DNA of 30,400 nucleotides, from NCBI GenBank assembly GCA_937871985.1, contig CALMPB010000010.1, positions 1 through 30,400 on the forward strand, read 5' to 3'. The stretch comes from an uncultured Burkholderiaceae bacterium (lineage in GTDB: Bacteria > Pseudomonadota > Gammaproteobacteria > Burkholderiales > Burkholderiaceae). Both the position numbers and the translations under genes were made by a program. This document shows, piece after piece, positions 7,472-14,729 of this stretch. Below the pieces are notes generated by a model. That model searched no databases. It had not been told where the DNA came from and was given only the letters and a program-made list of their open reading frames with translations. Position 1 is the stretch's first letter, and each line of letters begins with the position of its first letter.

Positions 7472-8689
7472 TCAGACCAGGGGCGTGACCATGGTGTCCA
7501 CGCCCAGCAACGCCTTGCCGTAGATTTCCGCGGCGACCATGGGCAGGGCGACAGCGTGCCCCGAGGCGGTGTTCGCGTCGCGCCACCAGCGCTGCATCGG
7601 GCTGGATTCAGCGAAGGCGCCGGAGCCGTGGATGTTCATGAGTATGCTCAACGCCTCGATGCATTGCCGGATGGCATAGGCGACGTCGCAGCGCTGGCGG
7701 GCGCGCGCCTTGACGTCGGGGTACTTGCCGCTGAGCGCGTCCTGCTGGATATCGTCGGCGCAACGGTAAGCATGCATATGGGCCGTGTCGATCTTCATGG
7801 CGGCTTCCGCGATCTGGGTCTGGAACGTCACGGAGTCGGATTGTCTGGCGTACACGGTGTAGGTGACGGCGCGCTTGTCGGCCATGCTGATGACGTATTC
7901 CAGGGCCGCGCGGGCTATGCCAAGCTGGGGGCCGACCAGGATCAGGGCCGCCAGCGGAACGAAGGCCGAGCGGTAGAGCGACCCGATGCCACTGTATTCG
8001 GCGGGGTACTGGCCGTTGACGGCGGCGCTTAGCGGATACATGCGGTGATTGGGCACGAAGATGTCCTTGCCGACCAGACAGTTGCTGCCGCTGCCGCGCA
8101 TGCCCACGGTGTACCAGGTGTCTTCGATGGTCAGCTCCGACATTGGCACGTAGGCGAGGTAGTTTTCGATGAGATTGCCTTTTTCGTCCTGTTCGCTCAG
8201 CCCGATCAGGCCCCAGTCCGCATGCAGGCAGCCCGAGGCGTAATACCATTTGCCGGAGACCACCAGACCGCCTTCGACGGATTCCCGGTGCGTCTGGGTG
8301 CTGGGGGTGAACACCCCGGCCACGCGAGCCAGGGGATTGACATCGAATATTTCGTCTTGGGCCTTGCCCGGCAGCAGGCAGGCGAACCAGGCGCAGACGC
8401 CGATCAGGTTCATGACCCAGGAACTGGACGGGCAGGCTTCGGCGATGACGGCGCATACGTCCACGTGGGTGCGCACGGGGGCCTCGTAGCCGCCGTAGCG
8501 TTTGGGCAGCATGATGCGCAACAGGCCCGCTTCTTCCATGGCCTGGATGTTTTCTTCGACGACCCGCCTGTCCCTTTCGGTCTGAGCGGCGTTTTTCTTG
8601 AACAGCGGGTGCAGGGCCCGGGCGCGGTTCATGAGCTCGGCGCGCAGCTCGGTTTCATTCAGATCAGCGCCGGGGTTGGTGTCTGGCAT
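7472..8689 (-). CDS. Acyl-CoA dehydrogenase-fold flavin-dependent monooxygenase (oxygenase component)
   Basis: The 405-residue protein has the acyl-CoA dehydrogenase fold but resembles the group D flavin monooxygenases (HsaA, the Acinetobacter HpaH C2 type and DszC relatives) more than a true dehydrogenase. It has an N-terminal helical region with LPKRYGGYEAP, the middle segment VSGKWYYASGCLHADWGL typical of these oxygenases, and a C-terminal helical bundle with IHGSGAFAESSPMQRWWRD. Such enzymes use FADH2 or FMNH2 from a partner reductase and oxygen to hydroxylate or desulfurise aromatic or related substrates. The partner reductase lies 46 bases upstream on the same strand. ATG at 8689 has an ideal AAGGAGG site 6 bases upstream. 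No ring-cleavage or transport genes adjoin, so the substrate is unknown. Confidence 0.85.
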   Translation of the reverse strand: MPDTNPGADLNETELRAELMNRARALHPLFKKNAAQTERDRRVVEENIQAMEEAGLLRIMLPKRYGGYEAPVRTHVDVCAVIAEACPSSSWVMNLIGVCAWFACLLPGKAQDEIFDVNPLARVAGVFTPSTQTHRESVEGGLVVSGKWYYASGCLHADWGLIGLSEQDEKGNLIENYLAYVPMSELTIEDTWYTVGMRGSGSNCLVGKDIFVPNHRMYPLSAAVNGQYPAEYSGIGSLYRSAFVPLAALILVGPQLGIARAALEYVISMADKRAVTYTVYARQSDSVTFQTQIAEAAMKIDTAHMHAYRCADDIQQDALSGKYPDVKARARQRCDVAYAIRQCIEALSILMNIHGSGAFAESSPMQRWWRDANTASGHAVALPMVAAEIYGKALLGVDTMVTPLV

Positions 8690-8735
8690 TGTCGCCTCCT
8701 TGTGATAGTTGAAAATCGATGATGTCCGCCGGCGG

Positions 8736-9257
8736 CTACCAGCCGAATTCGGAAGACCATTGCACGGGATCGTGGGTGCGTATCTGTTTGTATGAACCGC
8801 TGTAGTAGATGAGAGGCTTGGCTTCTTCGCCGCAATGCAGATGCTCCACCTGCCCGATATAGAGCACGTGGTCGCCGGCGGCATGGATGTCGACCACCCT
8901 GGCGATGATGTGCGCAAGGCTGTCCTTGATCAGCGGGGCGGCCAATGTCTGGTCGAAGGGCACTTCCAGGCCTTCGATGCTGCGGCCGCCGAAGTGCAGG
9001 CTGAGATTTTGCTGGTGCTCGGCCAGAATGTTGATGCCGTAATGGCTTCCCAGGCCGACGTGCCCGATGAATTGCGAGGTCTCGCGCACTGAAACCAGAA
9101 CCAGCGGCGGATTCATTGACACCGACATGAAAGCATTGGCCGTCATGCCGGCCGGCGCGTCGCCGCGCTGGTAGCTGATTACCGTGACCCCGCTGGCGAA
9201 GTGCCCCATTACAGAGCGAAACTGTGCGGGTTCGATGGTGTTTGTCGTCGCTTTCAT
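8736..9257 (-). CDS. Flavin reductase, HpaC/HsaB type (reductase component)
   Basis: The 173-residue protein matches the FMN-binding split-barrel flavin reductases. It has FRSVMGHFASGVTVISY near the N-terminus (13-29), the flavin-contact segment GMTANAFMSVSMNPPLVLVSV (38-58), and a late HVLYIGQVEHL segment, with length usual for the family (about 160-190). It would reduce FMN or FAD with NAD(P)H and pass the reduced flavin by diffusion to the oxygenase encoded next on the same strand. The start ATG at 9257 lacks a strong ribosome site, but residues from there match family starts. A divergent TetR regulator and a candidate operator lie upstream, so the pair is likely repressed until a ligand appears. 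Confidence 0.88.
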   Translation of the reverse strand: MKATTNTIEPAQFRSVMGHFASGVTVISYQRGDAPAGMTANAFMSVSMNPPLVLVSVRETSQFIGHVGLGSHYGINILAEHQQNLSLHFGGRSIEGLEVPFDQTLAAPLIKDSLAHIIARVVDIHAAGDHVLYIGQVEHLHCGEEAKPLIYYSGSYKQIRTHDPVQWSSEFGW

Positions 9258-9327
9258 GATGAGAATGCTATATTCGTCCCGGCTCGGGCTCCATGCAGAT
9301 TTGCCCGCAGTCAGAATGCCGATGCGT

Positions 9328-9350
9328 CATAATGATGAAATGTCATTGTG
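9328..9350. promoter_or_regulatory. Candidate TetR operator overlapping the regulator's -10 box
   Basis: CATAATGA and TCATTGTG form inverted arms with 7 of 8 positions paired around a 7-base spacer. The left arm includes CATAAT, a good -10 hexamer for the tetR gene, although no clear -35 is seen. The site lies in the 110-base gap between divergent tetR and flavin-reductase genes, where an autoregulatory operator would be expected. Confidence 0.5.
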
Positions 9351-9367
9351 TAGAAGGAGGCTGCATC

Positions 9368-10081
9368 ATGGCGACATCGCGCACGACGCCCGCCCAGGGG
9401 GAAAATGGCGTGGATCACCGTGTTGAAACGGCGCACAAAAAACGCGAACAGATGCGGGCCCGGATCCTGGACGCGACCACGCGGGTGTTTGCCCGCAACA
9501 ATACGGCGGCGCCGGCCATCGAGGACGTAGTGCGGGAAGCCGGCATCTCGCGCGGCAGCTTCTACAATTATTTCGATTCGCTCGACGAGGCCCTGATCGC
9601 CGCGGGCATCGAGATGAGCGACCGCATGATTGCCGACATCGTCCCGCTGTACGATTTTCTGCGCGAGCCGTGGCAAAGGGCCGCCGTGGGCTTTCGCCTG
9701 TATCTCCTGCGCGCCTGGCAAGATCCGACGTGGGCGTCGTTCATGACGCGCATGGACGCCTGGCCCCACAAGTCCAGGATCGCCATCACGATGTCCAAGG
9801 ATCTGATGCGGGGCAAAGAGCTTGGCCAGTTCGACTTCGACGACGCCACCGTGGCAACGGATTTTCTCATGGGGGCGTCGATCGGCGTGATCCAGGCCGT
9901 GCGCTGCGGCGTGCCCGATCCCGGCGGCTACATCGATTCGGCGGTGCGGATGGCGCTTCAGTCACTGGGGTGTTCGCCCGAACTGCGCGAGCGCGCGGTG
10001 GCGTTTTCCCGCAAGCGTCTTGCCGACTGCGCCAGCGGCAAGAGAATCGCCTGGGATATTCTCGATCCTGGAAATCCCTGA
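9368..10081 (+). CDS. TetR/AcrR-family transcriptional regulator
   Basis: The 237-residue protein has a basic leader, then a TetR DNA-binding domain: RARILDATTRVFAR (30-43) followed by the helix-turn-helix IEDVVREAGISRGSFYNYF (51-69). The C-terminal helical ligand-binding region (about 80-225) is not assignable to a ligand. ATG at 9368 is chosen because a full AAGGAGG sits 7 bases upstream; an in-frame upstream start at 9293 would add a cysteine-rich, non-conserved extension over the promoter. It is divergent from the flavin reductase and oxygenase, so it most likely represses them, with induction by their substrate or a related aromatic. No terminator is evident in the 121 bases before the exonuclease gene. 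Confidence 0.9.
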   Translation: MATSRTTPAQGENGVDHRVETAHKKREQMRARILDATTRVFARNNTAAPAIEDVVREAGISRGSFYNYFDSLDEALIAAGIEMSDRMIADIVPLYDFLREPWQRAAVGFRLYLLRAWQDPTWASFMTRMDAWPHKSRIAITMSKDLMRGKELGQFDFDDATVATDFLMGASIGVIQAVRCGVPDPGGYIDSAVRMALQSLGCSPELRERAVAFSRKRLADCASGKRIAWDILDPGNP

Positions 10082-10202
10082 ATCCGGAACGCTGTGCGGG
10101 GTTATCCGTTAACATTCGACTTTTGCACCCGCGCAGGCATTTCGCCGCTTCCGCCTGCCCGGATTCGCCGCCGATTCATCCATCGTTTCATCATTCAATA
10201 AA

Positions 10203-11003
10203 TTGTCTTCTACATTGAAACTCGCCACCTGGAACATCAACTCCCTCAAAGTCCGCCTGCCCCAAGTGCTGGACTGGCTGCAGGCCAATCCCGTCGACGC
10301 GCTGTGCCTGCAGGAACTGAAGCTCGCGGACGACAAGTTCCCGCTCGACGCGTTTACCGAGCTGGGCTACCGCGCCTGCTGGGCCGGCCAGAAGACCTAT
10401 AACGGCGTGGCGATCGTCTCGCGCCATGAAGGGGAGCAGGTGCAGCGCAATTTGCCCAATTTCGAAGACCACCAGCAGCGCATCATTGCCGCCAGTCTGC
10501 CCAGCGCCGCCGGCGATATCCGGGTCGTCAGCGCCTATTGCCCCAATGGCCAGGCGGTGGCCAGCGAAAAATACGAATACAAGCTCAAGTGGTTCGCGGC
10601 GCTGCGCGAATGGCTGGCGGCTCAGCTCGAGCAATATCCACGGCTGGTCGTGCTGGGCGATTACAACGTGGCGCCGGACGACGAGGACGTGCACGATCCC
10701 GCCAAATGGGAAGGCCAGGTGCTGGTTTCCGCGCCGGAGCGCGAGGCGTTCAACAGCCTGCTCGAGCTTGGCTTCGCCGATGCGTTCCGCCAGTTCGAGC
10801 AGCCTGAAAAATCGTTCAGCTGGTGGGACTACCGCCAGCTTGCGTTCCGCCGCAATGCCGGGGTGCGCATCGACCATGTCCTGCTTTCCACGGCCCTGAC
10901 GCCCTTGTGCACGGCTTGCGTCATCGACAAAGAGCCGCGCCGCAACGAGCAGCCGTCGGATCACGCGCCGGTGGTGGCGACTCTTGAGTTTCCCTCAGCA
11001 TGA
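10203..11003 (+). CDS. xth: Exodeoxyribonuclease III
   Basis: The 266-residue product starts with KLATWNINSLKVRLPQVLDWL, the hallmark of the ExoIII/AP endonuclease family, and keeps the metal-binding Glu38 in LQELK, Asp153 and Asn155 in GDYNVAP, and the catalytic Asp-His pair in SDHAPV (252-257). It removes nucleotides 3'-5' from duplex DNA and cuts at abasic sites in base-excision repair. No ATG fits: the start must be TTG at 10203 or TTG at 10215, the latter giving a start directly at LKLATWN. Neither has a visible ribosome site. Its stop overlaps the next gene's ATG in ATGA, so the downstream spermidine-synthase-like gene is probably coupled. Confidence 0.92.
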   Translation: MSSTLKLATWNINSLKVRLPQVLDWLQANPVDALCLQELKLADDKFPLDAFTELGYRACWAGQKTYNGVAIVSRHEGEQVQRNLPNFEDHQQRIIAASLPSAAGDIRVVSAYCPNGQAVASEKYEYKLKWFAALREWLAAQLEQYPRLVVLGDYNVAPDDEDVHDPAKWEGQVLVSAPEREAFNSLLELGFADAFRQFEQPEKSFSWWDYRQLAFRRNAGVRIDHVLLSTALTPLCTACVIDKEPRRNEQPSDHAPVVATLEFPSA

Positions 11004-11770
11004 GCGCCAGCGGCCCGTCCAGCGACGATATCCCCACCTTGTCCGAACTGGACGGCATTCGCTATTTGCACCTGGGCACCGAATGGGTGCAGGGCGCCAT
11101 GCGCATACGCAAGCCCGACGAGCTCGTGCTGGCGTATACGCAGCAGATGATGGCCTGGCTGCTGTTTCTGGAGCCGGACAAAGACAGCCACGTGGGCGTG
11201 CTGGGCCTGGGGGCGGGATCCTTGCTGCGCTATACGCTGGCCCGCAGCAAGGCGCAAGTCGTGACCGTCGAGTGGAACCCGGCGGTCACGGCCATGTGCC
11301 GCGCTTATTTCAGGCTTCCGGAAACGTCCCGTTCGCGCATCGATCACGAGGACGCCCAGACCTGGCTCGGTGAAAGCCCGAATATCGGAAACTACATGGC
11401 ATTGATGGTAGATTTATACGATGCGTCGGCCCAGGGGCCGGTGCGCGATTCTGTCGAGTTCTACCAGGGCTGTTACCGTGCTCTGGAAGAGGCGGGCGTC
11501 ATGACGGTGAACTTGTTCGGCGAGCACGCCAGCTATCCGCGCAATATGGCGAACATCCGCCAGGCTTTCGGCGGCCGGGTGCTTGAATTGCCCGAGGTGG
11601 ATGCGGGAAACCGCGTCGTGCTGGCCTTCAAGGGGCCGGTGCTGCAAGTATCCACCGCGCGTTTTCTCGAGCGCGCCCAGGACGTGGAGTCGCGCTATGG
11701 GCTGCCCGCGCGGCGCTGGGCCAGGGCTTTGCTGGCCGGCCGCAAGGGCGTGGACGAGTTGGTCGTCTAA
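11000..11770 (+). CDS. Spermidine synthase-fold protein (SAM-binding, possibly not an aminopropyltransferase)
   Basis: The 256-residue protein resembles the C-terminal Rossmann domain of spermidine synthases: VGVLGLGAGSLLRY (65-78) for motif I, VEWNPAV (90-96) for the acidic post-I strand, HEDAQTWL (116-123) for motif II and MVDLYDASAQGP (136-147) for the active-site region. The glycine loop reads GLGAGS where polyamine synthases usually have GGGDG, so the Asp contact expected for decarboxylated SAM is absent and true spermidine synthesis is doubtful. The full N-terminal beta domain of spermidine synthase is also missing or shortened. It overlaps exonuclease III by 4 bases and precedes an ABC binding-protein gene by 23 bases. 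No speD is seen in the window. Confidence 0.8.
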   Translation: MSASGPSSDDIPTLSELDGIRYLHLGTEWVQGAMRIRKPDELVLAYTQQMMAWLLFLEPDKDSHVGVLGLGAGSLLRYTLARSKAQVVTVEWNPAVTAMCRAYFRLPETSRSRIDHEDAQTWLGESPNIGNYMALMVDLYDASAQGPVRDSVEFYQGCYRALEEAGVMTVNLFGEHASYPRNMANIRQAFGGRVLELPEVDAGNRVVLAFKGPVLQVSTARFLERAQDVESRYGLPARRWARALLAGRKGVDELVV

Positions 11771-11793
11771 TCATTGAAGCTGAAGGAGTTCGA

Positions 11794-12771
11794 ATGCAAA
11801 CTGCTTTTTTATCTTTCCTTCGCAAGCCGGTGCTGGGCGCGGCGCTCGCCGCCGCCTTGATTGCGCCATCGCTGGCGCGAGCGCAATCGGTTGCCGTGAC
11901 TTCCATTGTCGAGCATCCGGCGCTGGATTCGATCAAGGACGGCGTCAAGGAAGCCTTGGCCAAGGCAGGCTACACCGAAGCCAAGGGCCTGCATTGGCAG
12001 TTCCAGTCGGCCCAGGGCAATACGGCCATCGCCGCCCAGATCGCGCGCAAGTTCATCGGCGACAATCCCGATGTCATCGTGGCCATCGCCACGCCCGCGG
12101 CGCAGGCGGTGGTGGCGGCCACCAAGACCATTCCGGTCGTCTACGCGGCAGTCACCGATCCGGTGGCGGCGCAACTGGTGCCCTCGATGCAGGCCTCGGG
12201 CACGAACGTCACGGGCGTTTCCGACGCCCTGTCGCTGGAAAAGCAAATCGACCTCATCCAGAAGGTGGTGCCCGATGCCAAGCGCGTGGGCATTGTCTAC
12301 AACCCCGGCGAGGCCAACTCCGTGGTGGTGGTCAAGAGCCTGCGCGAGCTGCTGCCCGAGCGCGGGATGTCCTTGGTCGAGGCCACCGCGCCCCGGTCGG
12401 TCGACGTGGGGGCCGCGGCCCGCAGCCTGGTAGGCAAGGTCGACGTCATCTACACCAATACCGACAACAATGTCGTGTCGGCCTACGAGGCTCTGGTCAA
12501 GGTGGGCAACGATGCCAGGATCCCGCTCGTGGCGTCGGACACCGACAGCGTAAAACGAGGCGCCATTGCGGCGCTGGGCGTGAACTACCATGACCTGGGC
12601 GTGCAGACCGGCGACATGGTGGTGCGCATCCTGAAGGGCGCCAAACCGGGCGACATGCCGTCCGAGGTCGGCAGCGAACTCGAGCTGTACGTCAATCCGG
12701 AAGCGGCAAAAAAGCAGGGCGTCGAGCTATCGGCGGCGCTTGTGAAGTCGGCGGCGCGGGTAATAAAATAA
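11794..12771 (+). CDS. ABC transporter periplasmic substrate-binding protein (ABC_sub_bind / TrpX-like family)
   Basis: The 325-residue protein has a signal peptide ending at ARA (28-30) before QSVAV, then two alpha/beta lobes typical of the Pfam ABC_sub_bind family: VTSIVEHPALDSIKDGVKEAL at the start, IVAIATPAAQAVVAATKTIPVVYAAVTDP in the first lobe and RVGIVYNPGEANS at the second-lobe entry. TrpX of streptococci, a tryptophan-type uptake protein, belongs to this family; substrates in proteobacteria are mostly unknown. A good AAGGAG site lies 5 bases before the ATG. The permease and ATPase genes follow in the same direction, completing an importer. It may be cotranscribed from exonuclease III onward, since only 23 bases separate it from the previous gene. 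Confidence 0.9.
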   Translation: MQTAFLSFLRKPVLGAALAAALIAPSLARAQSVAVTSIVEHPALDSIKDGVKEALAKAGYTEAKGLHWQFQSAQGNTAIAAQIARKFIGDNPDVIVAIATPAAQAVVAATKTIPVVYAAVTDPVAAQLVPSMQASGTNVTGVSDALSLEKQIDLIQKVVPDAKRVGIVYNPGEANSVVVVKSLRELLPERGMSLVEATAPRSVDVGAAARSLVGKVDVIYTNTDNNVVSAYEALVKVGNDARIPLVASDTDSVKRGAIAALGVNYHDLGVQTGDMVVRILKGAKPGDMPSEVGSELELYVNPEAAKKQGVELSAALVKSAARVIK

Positions 12772-12787
12772 GCCGCCACGTTTGATG

Positions 12788-12804
12788 AAGCGCGGGGCTT
12801 TTTT
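12788..12804 (+). terminator. Weak terminator- or attenuator-like element between binding protein and permease
   Basis: AAGC and GCTT pair across a GCGGG loop and run into a T tract (six T in all, the first two within the stem). A longer GAAGC/GCTTC pairing is also possible around it. Partial termination here could keep the binding protein more abundant than the membrane parts, as in many importers. The stem is short, so this is tentative. Confidence 0.25.
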
Positions 12805-12846
12805 GGGCTTTCTCGGGCTTCGCGGCCTTTGAACCGGCGGCAATCT

Positions 12847-13746
12847 ATGTCCATGTATTCGCTATGGGGAGCGCTTGAAATAGGCCTGGTGTTCGGGTTG
12901 GTGGCGCTGGGCGTCCTGATTTCCTTTCGCATGCTGCGCTTTCCCGACCTTACCGTCGATGGCAGCTTTCCTTTGGGCGCGGCGGTCGCGGCGACCCTCA
13001 TCAGTTCGGGCCACGATCCCTTTCTGGCCACGCTCGCGGCGGCGCTGGCCGGAGCCCTGGCCGGGGCCATTACCGGCTGGCTGAACGTTCGCCTGAAAAT
13101 CATGGATTTGCTGGCCAGCATCCTGATGATGATCGCCCTGTACTCCATCAATCTGCGCGTGATGGGCCGGCCCAATGTGCCGCTTATTTCCGAGCCCACG
13201 GTCTTCACCGTGCTGCAGGTCGGCTCGCTTGCCGACTACATCATGCGTCCGATCATTCTGGTGGTCGTGGTATTTGCGGTAAAGCTTGCGCTGGACTGGT
13301 ATTTCGCCACGCAAATGGGACTGGCCATCCGCGCAACGGGTTCCAACCCGCGAATGGCGCGCTCGCAGGGCGTGGCCACCGGAGCCATGGTGCTCGTGGG
13401 GCTGGCCATTTCCAACGCCTTGTGCGCGCTGGCTGGCGCCCTGTTCGCCCAATCGCAGGGCGGGGCCGACATCTCCATGGGCATCGGCACCATCGTCATC
13501 GGCCTGGCGGCGGTCATCGTGGGCGAAAGCATCTTTCCTTCCCGCAAGCTATGGGTCATGACCCTGGCCGCCATCGTCGGGGCAGTGCTGTACCGGTTTT
13601 TCGTGGCCCTGGCCCTCAATGCCGATTTCATCGGGCTGCGCGCCCAGGACCTGAATCTGGTCACCGCCGTGCTGGTTACGTTTGCGTTGGTCATCCCGTT
13701 GATCAAGCAGCGCCTGAACAAAGGGAAAAAGGCGCGCCAATGCTAA
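12847..13746 (+). CDS. ABC transporter permease (branched-chain amino acid / TrpY-like family)
   Basis: The 299-residue membrane protein has about eight to nine hydrophobic helices and the conserved loops of this permease type: FRMLRFPDLTVDGSFPLGAA (29-48), GWLNVRLKIMDLLASILMMI, GLAIRATGSNPRMARSQGV, and IGTIVIGLAAVIVGESIF. It would form the inner-membrane channel of the importer whose binding protein is 75 bases upstream and whose ATPase overlaps its end by 7 bases. ATG at 12847 is used; a second ATG lies two codons on and a TTG lies six codons upstream. A CGGCGG stretch rather than a classical ribosome site precedes it. Confidence 0.9.
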   Translation: MSMYSLWGALEIGLVFGLVALGVLISFRMLRFPDLTVDGSFPLGAAVAATLISSGHDPFLATLAAALAGALAGAITGWLNVRLKIMDLLASILMMIALYSINLRVMGRPNVPLISEPTVFTVLQVGSLADYIMRPIILVVVVFAVKLALDWYFATQMGLAIRATGSNPRMARSQGVATGAMVLVGLAISNALCALAGALFAQSQGGADISMGIGTIVIGLAAVIVGESIFPSRKLWVMTLAAIVGAVLYRFFVALALNADFIGLRAQDLNLVTAVLVTFALVIPLIKQRLNKGKKARQC

Positions 13747-14534
13747 GGGTCTCGAATCTGCACATCACCTTCAACGCGGGCACGGCCATCGAGAACCACG
13801 CCTTGCGGGGGTTGTCCCTGAGCATCGAATCGGGCCAGTTCGTCACGGTCATCGGTTCCAACGGCGCCGGCAAGTCAACGCTGCTCAATGCCGTTTCGGG
13901 CGACCAGCCCGTCGATTCCGGCACGATCGAGCTCGACGATGCCGACGTCACCGGCTTGCCCGTCTGGAAGCGCGCGGAGCTGGTGGCACGGGTTTTCCAG
14001 GATCCCATGGCCGGAACCTGCGAAGATCTGACCATCGAAGAGAATCTTTCGCTGGCGTACGACCGGGGCGGGCGGCGAGGCTTGTCGCGCGCAGTCAGGC
14101 AGGCCATGCGCAGTGAATTCGCGGAGCGGCTCGCCGTGCTGGGCCTGGGCCTGGAAGCCCGTTTGACCGACCGCATCGGCCTGCTGTCCGGCGGCCAGCG
14201 CCAGGCAGTCAGCCTGCTGATGGCGACGTTGCGGCCTTCGCGCATATTGCTTCTGGACGAGCACACCGCGGCGCTGGATCCGCGCACGGCGGCATTCGTT
14301 CTGGAACTCACGCAGCGCATCGTGCGCGAAAAACGGCTCACCACGCTTATGGTCACTCACAGCATGCGCCAGGCGCTCGACGTAGGCGATCGCACCGTGA
14401 TGCTGCACGAGGGCAGGGTGGTGCTGGATGTTTCCGGCGACGAACGCAAAGGCCTGGGGGTGGTCGATTTGCTGGCCATGTTCGAGCGCGTGCGGGGCGA
14501 GGCGGTTGCCGACGACGGCTTGCTGCTTGGGTAA
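13740..14534 (+). CDS. ABC transporter ATP-binding protein of the TrpXYZ-like importer
   Basis: The 264-residue ATPase carries Walker A GSNGAGKST (39-47), Q-loop Gln87 in RVFQDP, signature LSGGQRQA (149-156), Walker B ILLLDEH (169-175) and switch His207. After the catalytic Glu the usual Pro is replaced by His (DEHTAALDP), a variant I associate with ATPases paired to this permease and binding-protein family rather than a defect. The gene starts inside the end of the permease gene (7-base overlap), so its synthesis is coupled. It energises uptake of an unidentified small molecule, plausibly an aromatic amino acid or similar. A weakly structured GC-rich stretch, not a clear terminator, follows the stop. 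Confidence 0.9.
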   Translation: MLRVSNLHITFNAGTAIENHALRGLSLSIESGQFVTVIGSNGAGKSTLLNAVSGDQPVDSGTIELDDADVTGLPVWKRAELVARVFQDPMAGTCEDLTIEENLSLAYDRGGRRGLSRAVRQAMRSEFAERLAVLGLGLEARLTDRIGLLSGGQRQAVSLLMATLRPSRILLLDEHTAALDPRTAAFVLELTQRIVREKRLTTLMVTHSMRQALDVGDRTVMLHEGRVVLDVSGDERKGLGVVDLLAMFERVRGEAVADDGLLLG

Positions 14535-14628
14535 GGCGGCCGCCTGCCCCGGGCCGATGCGCGGTGGACGCGGCCACGTGCTCGAAATCCCCTGAAACGT
14601 TTTGTTCATAAATTTGCGTTAATTTTGT

Positions 14629-14659
14629 TTGCCTAGGCAGATTGTTTTTGCTTTATACT
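14629..14659 (+). promoter_or_regulatory. Predicted promoter of the RND efflux operon, with a 10-bp palindrome
   Basis: TATACT (14654-14659) is a good -10 box. The best -35, TTGCCT (14629-14634), is 19 bases away, longer than ideal. A perfect palindrome TGCCTAGGCA (14630-14639) covers the -35, the right place for a repressor. The AT-rich stretch 14600-14680 stands out from the GC-rich surroundings. Confidence 0.45.
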
Positions 14660-14685
14660 CAACGTTTACCAAAAATTACAGGCAT

Positions 14686-14717
14686 CACAAGTGCGCCCCA
14701 AACGGGGCGCCTTTGTG
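14686..14717 (+). ncRNA. Hairpin in the 5' leader of the RND efflux operon
   Basis: Arms of 14 bases, CACAAGTGCGCCCC and GGGGCGCCTTTGTG, pair around an AAAC loop with one mismatch and one G-U pair, the inner GCGCCCC/GGGGCGC being perfect. It ends 12 bases before the adaptor ATG and just before a G-rich ribosome-site region (14719-14724). It may be an attenuator, an mRNA-stabilising hairpin or a remnant terminator of the upstream transcript; no long T run follows. Confidence 0.5.
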
Positions 14718-14729
14718 TCGGGGGTTGAA

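Noticed and set aside
12829..12846. An upstream TTG start for the ABC permease
   Set aside because: The added residues are polar and not typical, and an ATG six codons later begins at the family N-terminus.
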